Shown here piece after piece: positions 57,443 to 64,000 of a stretch of 64,000 nt of DNA. A program made the position numbers and the translations under genes. Each line of letters opens with the position of its first letter. Within the stretch, counting starts at the first letter, position 1. The DNA is from Piromyces finnis (lineage: Eukaryota; Neocallimastigomycota; Neocallimastigomycetes; Neocallimastigales; Neocallimastigaceae): contig MCFH01000071.1 in the NCBI GenBank assembly GCA_002104945.1, positions 124,001 through 188,000 of the forward strand, written 5' to 3'. Under the pieces are notes generated by a model, which ran no database searches, was not told where the DNA came from, and saw nothing but the letters and a program-made list of their open reading frames with translations.

Positions 57443-58708
57443 CTTTTCATAAAATATTACCCAAATTTATAAAAAAAAAAAAAAAAAAAGTCATTATTTT
57501 TTTATGGCTATCTATTTTTTAAAGTAATAACTTTTTTTCTTTTTTCCAATTTTTGGTCTTCCATCCCATTTATTCCTCAACCTGATTCTATTCTTCATTA
57601 ATTTTTTTTTTTTTTTTTTTTTTTGTAACGATTTAATTACTCAACTAGTGTAATATTCAGTCTGGTTTGGTCTATTTGATTAAAAAAAATAATAATAATA
57701 TTTGTAAAAAAGGAGAAAGGTTTATATCATTATTTATTTTATTTTTTTTTTTTTTTTTTTTTTTTTTTTGATATAGGATAATTTTTCACTACATAACTCG
57801 ATGTAGTATTACTTTTCTTATTATAATTATAACTATTGAAATTTTTTATAATATATATATTATTATTTACTTATTTACCAAGCTATTTTTGTTTATGTAT
57901 ATATATATTAAAAATAATAATACTAATAATTAATTTTGAAAGCATCTTAATATATAAAGAAAAAATGAATGATATTTCTAAACCTTTAATACAAAATTCT
58001 AAGGAGAAAAAAAAAATATTCGAAAGAAAGAAAAAAAAAAATTAAATTTGAAAATAAATGATTTAAATGACATTATGAAAATAAAGTAAACTTTTTTTTT
58101 TTTCAAATTTTAAATATTCAAGATTAGGATAAAAAAAAAAAAAAAAAAAAAAAAAGCGTTTTAAATTCTTTTATTAATAATTCTAATCAAAATCAAAATA
58201 TGTTTTTTAAACCATGAGAAATTGATCATAAATCATATAAAAGATTAATAATGGGTAATAGGAATGTATGTATTAGTTAATACTACATGAATGACCGAAT
58301 TCCTATTTAAAATTTACTCAAAATTGAAATAAAAAAAAAAAAAAAAAAAAGTAAAATTAATTATACATAAAACTATAAAAGATAAAAATAAAATGAACCT
58401 TTTAAAAGATGGAGAGTATGATATGGAAAGATTTTTTTTTTTTTTTTTTTTTTTTCATAAAACTTTTCAAAATAATAAAAAATCCTAAAACTTGCCAGTA
58501 TAATAAATACTAATCTAACCCTTAAATAGAAATTTACTAATGAATTAGGAAAAAAGAAAGAGTTAAAAAAAAGTAGAATAGTAATAAGAATCAATCAATA
58601 AAATAATATAAAGGTTAAAAGCGATGATATATTTATTTTAATTAAGAGTTTTTTATAGTCCCTGTGTATTTTGTAGAGTAGCTTTTCTTTACTTTTGATG
58701 ACTTTGTA

Positions 58709-58750
58709 GGTTAGGTTAAATAATATTTCTCAATTTTTTTTAACCTAACC
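58709..58750. repeat. Perfect 12-bp inverted repeat
   Basis: GGTTAGGTTAAA and TTTAACCTAACC separated by 18 bases. The arms resemble degenerate telomere-like TTAGG repeats, but only two units are present. Confidence 0.75.
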
Positions 58751-58882
58751 AACCACCTATGTATCTATGTATCTATGTATAATTATTTATAATGACAACA
58801 TTATTTTATGCTAATAATCACATTTTTGTATGCCATTCACACATGATTTCGTGTGTGCTATTAACTTTACGTACTTTGATAA

Positions 58883-58953
58883 TAAGCAATAAATAAAACA
58901 TTAAAAACAACAACAATGGCAGTAAGCAATAAATAAAACATTAAAAACAACAA
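58883..58953. repeat. Direct duplication, 31 identical bases, 40-bp period
   Basis: The 31-base string starting TAAGCAATAAATAAAACATT occurs at 58883 and 58923 without a mismatch. Too short to be a mobile element; a local slippage duplication. Confidence 0.85.
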
Positions 58954-59588
58954 ATAACTAATAACCAATAATTTATGGTAATAATAATCTGACTGTAATA
59001 GAAATAATTTAGCAGAAATAGAGTAATACACTAAATAATAAGAGTGATAATAAAATACATTCCTATTTAATTTAGAGGTCATCTTCTACTTTTTCCCAAA
59101 TAATAAAAAACTATTAAAAAAAAGAGTAGTATCATTTTTATATTGTATTGTTACTTTGTCATTTTTTATTTTTTTTTCGTTTTTTTTTTTTTCTTATAAA
59201 TAAGTCATTTATGCTATATAGATTTCTTTATGTAAAAAACAACTTTTTGGTTATATAATCATAAAGAATGATGAAATAAATAAAAAGGAAAATATGAAAA
59301 AGTTAAAACGCAAACTTTTTTTTTTTTTTTTTAAAATAATAATTATATTCTTTTGATAATTTATAATAGAATAAATATATAATATATAGGTAGAGTAAAC
59401 GTAGATTGGATAAATATATACGTTTTTTTTTAATTATTACTATTATTACAATTACAATAGTTAAAAAAGTTCATTGAGAAACGAATCGTAAAAAAAAAAA
59501 TTAGAAATTGTATTGTAGTGATAATAGTGATCATAAGACGAGATCTTTAAATAATTATACTTTGTATTGAAAATCTTTTTTTTTTTTT

Positions 59589-61725
59589 TTAACGTCTTTC
59601 GGTATCACCAAATCCTGAGTTTTTTTTTTTTTTTTTTTTAAATAAAATATTTCAAATAAATAATAAAAATTATAAAAAAGAAAAATAAATATTTAGTTAT
59701 TATTGAATGAACATATTAATATTTTTTTTATTTTTTATTATTTTTAATAGTTGAATAAATTTATTAAAAAAAAAAAAAAAGGAATAATTACCATAAGCAG
59801 AATAAGTATGTGGTGGTGATGGTGTTCTTTCTCTAGTGAAAGAATTGGATCTTGATCTTGATCTTGATCTGGATCTGGATCTTGAACTAACAATAATTGA
59901 TGTATAATAATAAAATATTAACAACAATAACAACAACAACAACAACATTATTAATAAAAAGGATCATTAAAAATAATTAAATATGAAAAAAGCAGTAAAA
60001 ATATATAAAAATAGAATATATTATATATAAATTTAATTACCTATTATTAAAGAAATTATTTGTAGTGTGATGATTATTATTTCTGCTACGAAGAAAATCA
60101 GCTGTTCTAAAACCACTCATAAAATCACCAAGTCTACTAGCTCTGGAAGAAGAATTACCTGAAAATAAATGATTTATTATAAATTATAAATAATAATTTT
60201 CATTACTATTACTATTACTATCACCAATTACCATTACTATTATTTTAAATTTTTTTTTTTTTTTTTATTTTTATTTTTATTTTCTTATTTTATTCTTATT
60301 TTATTACTCTTTTCTTTTCTTTTCTTTTCTTTTCTTTCTTTTTTTTTTTAAAATATTATTTTAAAAAATCTTACCATTATTATTATTATTATTATTATTA
60401 TTATCATTCCTATGATGATGATGGTGATGGTGACGATGATGTCTATCCTCCTCCTCCTCACTATTATTGCCATCATGTTCATTTTCCCATGAACCGTATG
60501 GTGGTGGATTATCATTATTATTTTGGGATTCTTGACCTCTACGTTTTTTTTGCCATTTATTATACAACATAATACAAATGATAATAATGACAACAATACA
60601 AATAAAAGTTATTCCTGAATCATCACTATTTTCTTTATTAGTTGCGGTATTTGGCTGATCATTGTAATAGAAATGTTGTTTTCCTTTTCCTGTTAAATAT
60701 AATGAATCTAATATAGTTTATTTAAAATATATAATAATATAATAAAAAAATTATTATTATAAATACAAGATGTTATTATCAATACTTTTTTTTTTTTACT
60801 AATAATATTAATAGTTTTACATACAACGAACTCCGCAACTACCACGAGTAATATATCTATCATCTTTATATAATAATAAAGTAATTAATAATTTATTCTT
60901 TTTTTTTTTTTTTACTATTCATTTTATAAAAGTATTATTTATGAATATCTTATTTTTTTACCTGGATTACTGTAACCTTCACATGAAACCTTGGTGTAAC
61001 CAATATAATAATAGTCTTCCAAAGGTGTTTCACATCGCCAACTAGCATTGTATCCATCAAATCCAACTTTATATATATAATAAATGTGAAATGTAATAAC
61101 CATTTCATTTATATATAAATCATTTAGAATTATTTTTTTTTGTTTTTAAAAATAACAACAATATATATATATATATACCATTTATATATTTTAGAGTATA
61201 AAAAAAACTTACTTTGATTACATTGCATGGATGGTGGTTGGAAGTATTTACAACCGTCACCTTCAACACATTCCAACTTGAAAAAAAAAAAAATTATTAT
61301 TATTGTGTGTATGTTTTTTTTTTTTTTTAAAAAGAACTCATAATAATTACAACAATAAAAAATTTATTTTACATTTATTATTATTATTTTTCCATAAAAA
61401 AAAAAAAAAAAAAACTTACTTGGTTAACTCTAGAACGACGACCTTTAGTTTTTCTATTTTTATAAACAGTAAAGGTTTTCAATTGTTCTAATAAAACCTT
61501 TTCTGGATCATTGTTGTTGTTGTTGTTGTTGGTGGTATATTCATAATTATTATTGGGGTAACCTTGGTTTCCATAGCCATTATTAGGATAACCTTGATTA
61601 GCATAACCATTTTGGTTATTAGGATAACCTTGGTTTCCATAGCCATTGTCATATCTACCATTAGGATTTGGATAAATGTTGTTGTATCCATTGTTATTAT
61701 TATAATTATAATTATTGTAATTCAT
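59589..61725 (-). CDS. SARAF: SARAF-like store-operated calcium entry regulator (8 exons, 361 aa)
   Basis: SARAF (TMEM66) is a single-pass ER membrane protein that in animals turns off STIM/Orai calcium entry. Exons are 61725-61420, 61276-61213, 61066-60962, 60863-60825, 60707-60375, 60158-60041, 59886-59792 and 59614-59589, closing in phase to 361 aa. The luminal SARAF domain is unmistakable: LKTFTVYKNRKTKGRRS, CVEGDGCKYFQPPSMQCNQ, GFDGYNASWRCET, VSCEGYSNP and RYITRGSCGVRYSLYL. One transmembrane segment (about 204-221, ITFICIVVIIICIMLY) precedes a His/Asn-rich cytosolic region and an Arg-Ser run. The last exon (26 nt) gives GFGDTERR, matching the family's conserved Arg-rich end. Oddity: residues 1-90 are Asn/Tyr/Gly repeats (GYGNQGYPNN type) and no signal peptide is visible. 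Confidence 0.9.
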
Positions 61726-62626
61726 TTTTTTTTTTTTCTTCTTCAATGGGTTTTAGTTGAATTTATTTAATATTTTTTTTTGTTAATGACTGAATTGTTG
61801 AATTTTTTCTTTTTAAAAATAAAATTATAAATTGTGTGTGTGTAATCTATATAAAATATATATCTTTTTTAAAGAGAAAAAAGTATACTTTTTATCCAAG
61901 CAAATATTCTATTTTATACTATCAATAAAGTAAAAAAAAAAGTTTTCCTTTTCTTTTTTTGTCTTGTTTCTTTTTGTTTTAAAGAAAAAAAAAAAAAAAA
62001 AAAATTTCTTTTTATTTTTAAAATTAAATAATATATTAGTTAAAATATATTCCAATATATTGTTAAATTATATTAAACAATTTAATTAAAAAAAGAAAAA
62101 AAGGATTTTACTTTTTTATTTTTTTCAATGTAAAAAGCGATTTATGTTTTCTCCGTTTTCCTGTTTCATTGGTGATGTGGTAGGAAGAGCATCATTCTCA
62201 TTTTCTTTTCTTTTCTTTTTTTAGTGTAAACTTTTTATTGGTTTTTTTTTTTATAGATTTTCTTATTTTTTTATTTTTTTAAAAAAAAAAAATTTCTATG
62301 GAACATACCATAAAAATAAAATTAATCATTGTTCAAAAAAAAAAGTGTGGGAATGCCGCCTAGGCATAACAGCAGCAACAACATTTATGGATTGTTGTTA
62401 CATCATTCAATAGACCTCCATTTTTATAAAAAGTCACAAAGACATAAAAAGTAAAAAAAAAAAAAAGATACATAAAAAAAATAATGTTATTTTTTTTTTT
62501 CTTTTGTTTTTATTAATTATTATTTTATTTTATAAAGTATATTGTATTTATTAATTAGTAATTTTTTTTTTCTTTTATTTTTCAGTTTTTTTTTTCTATT
62601 AATTAATACGATTTATAGTTTATTTT

Positions 62627-62657
<31 letters not shown>

Positions 62658-63037
62658 CTATGTAATAATACGGGTATATTATTATTATTATTATTATTAT
62701 TATAAAATAATAGAATGTTTTTTTTTTTTTTTTTAATTAGATCATTATCTATAAAAATATTTATACCAAAATGATAATTAATTATGTATCTAAAAAAATC
62801 ATATAGACCTTGTCACCATGTATATATGTGAATGATTTATTCTTTCTATAATTAAGAAAAGAATAAAGATAAAAAAAAAACCTTTTTTTTTTTTTTTAAA
62901 TATGACTAATAATTTTTTTCTATATATATAAAAAAGTTTAATTTGTTGTTAAAAAAGGATTATCATTAAAATGATCTATATTAAAAAAAAATTAAGTGTG
63001 AGTGTATGTATGTATTCAAAAAAAAAAAAAAGTTGTT
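61726..63037. other. Intergenic, upstream of SARAF-like gene
   Basis: Promoter region of the SARAF-like gene and 3' flank of the last gene. Holds A/T runs and one GC-richer patch (62345-62425, containing GCCGCCTAGGCATAACAGCA) that does not fold as a tRNA and has no open frame of note. Confidence 0.5.
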
Positions 63038-63619
63038 TTATATATTGTATAAAAAGACAATAGTCACTATAGCTATTATTATTTCGGCAATTTTACTGAT
63101 AGAATTTATTACAGAAGAGCTTTCTTCTCTTTTTTCGTGTTTTGAATGATCAGAAAAACCGATGTTTTCTTCATCTTCATCTCTTTTTTCTATTTTTCTT
63201 AAATCAAAGTTGGTAACATTAGCATTTGGTTTTACCAAATCTTCATTGAAACATTCTTCGCCTGACCAAACGCCACGTTTTCTTAAATAACTATTATAAT
63301 TCCAACCGATTGAATTTTTCATGTTACTTGGAGTAAAAATCCAAGAAGGATATTCTACTTCTTTAACCAATGGTGCTCTTTGTGCACCACTTGGGAATTT
63401 ATATGAATTTACCCATGCTGGTTGAACATTATTACCAGTACATCTTGAAGATGGAATAGCATCACAGCACATGAACCATTCTTCAACAAATTGTCCATCA
63501 ATCATAGTCCAAATTTTATCTTCATGTCTTCCAAACTTTGATGTTTCTACATCATAGCCATAGGATAAGGCATAGCCTTTAATAAATGTATTTGCCTTTT
63601 TTTTTTTTTTTTTTAACAT
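63038..63619 (-). CDS. Unidentified surface-type protein, probable 3' exon
   Basis: The open frame gives GYALSYGYDVETSKFGRHED, IWTMIDGQFVEEWFMCCDAI, WVNSYKFPSGAQRAP, SWIFTPSNMKNSIGWNYN and GVWSGEECFNED. It then has a charged linker and a C-terminal hydrophobic segment (IAEIIIAIVTIVFLYNI) suited to a GPI signal or tail anchor. Paired Cys and Trp-rich spacing suggest an extracytosolic, disulfide-containing domain. An ATG at 63619 would give MLKKKKKKANTF, which is no signal peptide. More likely the exon starts at about 63595, after AAAAAG, and earlier exons lie beyond the window edge. Family not recognised. Confidence 0.6.
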   Translation of the reverse strand: MLKKKKKKANTFIKGYALSYGYDVETSKFGRHEDKIWTMIDGQFVEEWFMCCDAIPSSRCTGNNVQPAWVNSYKFPSGAQRAPLVKEVEYPSWIFTPSNMKNSIGWNYNSYLRKRGVWSGEECFNEDLVKPNANVTNFDLRKIEKRDEDEENIGFSDHSKHEKREESSSVINSISKIAEIIIAIVTIVFLYNI

Positions 63620-63659
63620 TTAATATATATATATATTTTTTTTGAAAAAAGATAAAAAT

Positions 63660-63830
63660 ATTATTACGATTATTATTATATTGTAATTGTAAATAATTGT
63701 GATTATATAATTGTAAATATATTATTGTGTTTATATAATTGTAAATATATTATTGTGTTTATATAATTGTGTTTATATAATTGTAAATATATTATTGTGT
63801 TTATATATTTGTGAATATATAATTGTGTAT
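63660..63830. repeat. Imperfect tandem repeat
   Basis: Irregular repeats of TATATAATTGTAAATATATT, alternating with TATTGTGTTTATATAATTGT. Probably intronic or 5' flank of the minus-strand gene at the window end. Confidence 0.75.
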
Positions 63831-64000
63831 TTTTAAAATAAAAAGAGAGATTGAAATTATTTTTTTATATATATATATATATAAAGTTAAAAGTTTTGTT
63901 TATTTCAATTGATTATTATTAGCATTATAAATAAAATTTATTAATGTTATAATAGATAAAAAAAAAAGTGAATATTATTTATTTTTATAAAAATCAGTAT

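Larger units (their letters stand above)
53417..59588. other. Gene-poor stretch, 6.2 kb
   Basis: Between the RPS8 3' end and the SARAF-like 3' end. Very many A and T runs of 10-53 bases, a 53-base poly-A (54594-54646), hairpins at 54145-54189 and 58709-58750, a 40-bp-period duplication (58883-58953) and a (TTA)n tract (57407-57440). Small GC-richer patches at 53709-53849, 54779-54838, 55354-55600 and 56170-56240 have short open frames. None has a recognisable domain. Confidence 0.5.

Noticed and set aside
59700-59948. 82-residue frame with Arg-Ser run read as a separate gene
   Set aside because: Its central part is exon 7 of the SARAF-like gene; both ends are intron sequence.
62341-62430. 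GC-richer patch considered as a tRNA or other small RNA gene
   Set aside because: No cloverleaf, no B-box-like GGTTCGAATCC; only a short partial match to anything structured.

Overview
The window is nuclear DNA from an extremely AT-rich, intron-containing eukaryote, most likely a fungus. Introns are GT-AG, often start GTAAGT or GTAAAT and end in TAG or AAAG. Coding regions stand out as islands of higher GC. Intergenic DNA is mostly A/T homopolymers and (TTA)n arrays. The Spt3, Yak1 and Rrp12 homologues look fungal. Together with the membrane-anchored Clostridium-like alpha/beta hydrolase, this points to an anaerobic gut fungus (Neocallimastigomycota). That placement is inference; a dictyostelid-like AT-rich protist is the main alternative.

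Layout. 744-2590 (+) tRNA-splicing endonuclease subunit Sen34. 3060-3290 a decayed ankyrin relic. 6237-7196 (-) membrane-anchored alpha/beta hydrolase. 8897-10641 (-) frameshifted ankyrin-repeat gene. 11690-12260 a hydrolase relic abutting a Mutator-like transposase relic. 12780-14329 (-) RPUSD1-like pseudouridine synthase. 14825-15952 (-) SPT3. 17160-17820 a minisatellite. 19524-20212 (+) PRELI/Ups lipid-transfer protein. 21482-23259 (-) LysM protein. 27239-28800 (-) unidentified 299-aa protein. 34155-42381 (-) YAK1-type DYRK kinase with a tail of about 1,700 residues. 46076-51400 (+) RRP12. 52270-53416 (+) RPS8. 59589-61725 (-) SARAF-like ER calcium regulator. 63038 to about 63595 (-) the 3' part of an unidentified surface-type protein.

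There is no operon logic. Most genes are independent housekeeping loci. RRP12 and RPS8 are adjacent on the same strand and both serve the small ribosomal subunit; Sen34 and the pseudouridine synthase act on RNA. Splice models below were built by hand; for every complete multi-exon gene the exon phases close into one uninterrupted frame. The first 12 kb is a degenerating, duplication-prone zone: one intact hydrolase plus a relic, one broken ankyrin gene plus a relic, and a dead transposase.

The items I find most worth a second look are the Yak1 kinase with its huge low-complexity tail and a 17-nt exon between two catalytic motifs, the decaying accessory cluster at the left end, the phased minisatellite with three unit lengths, and the SARAF homologue with a replaced N-terminus. 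I found no convincing wholly new system.
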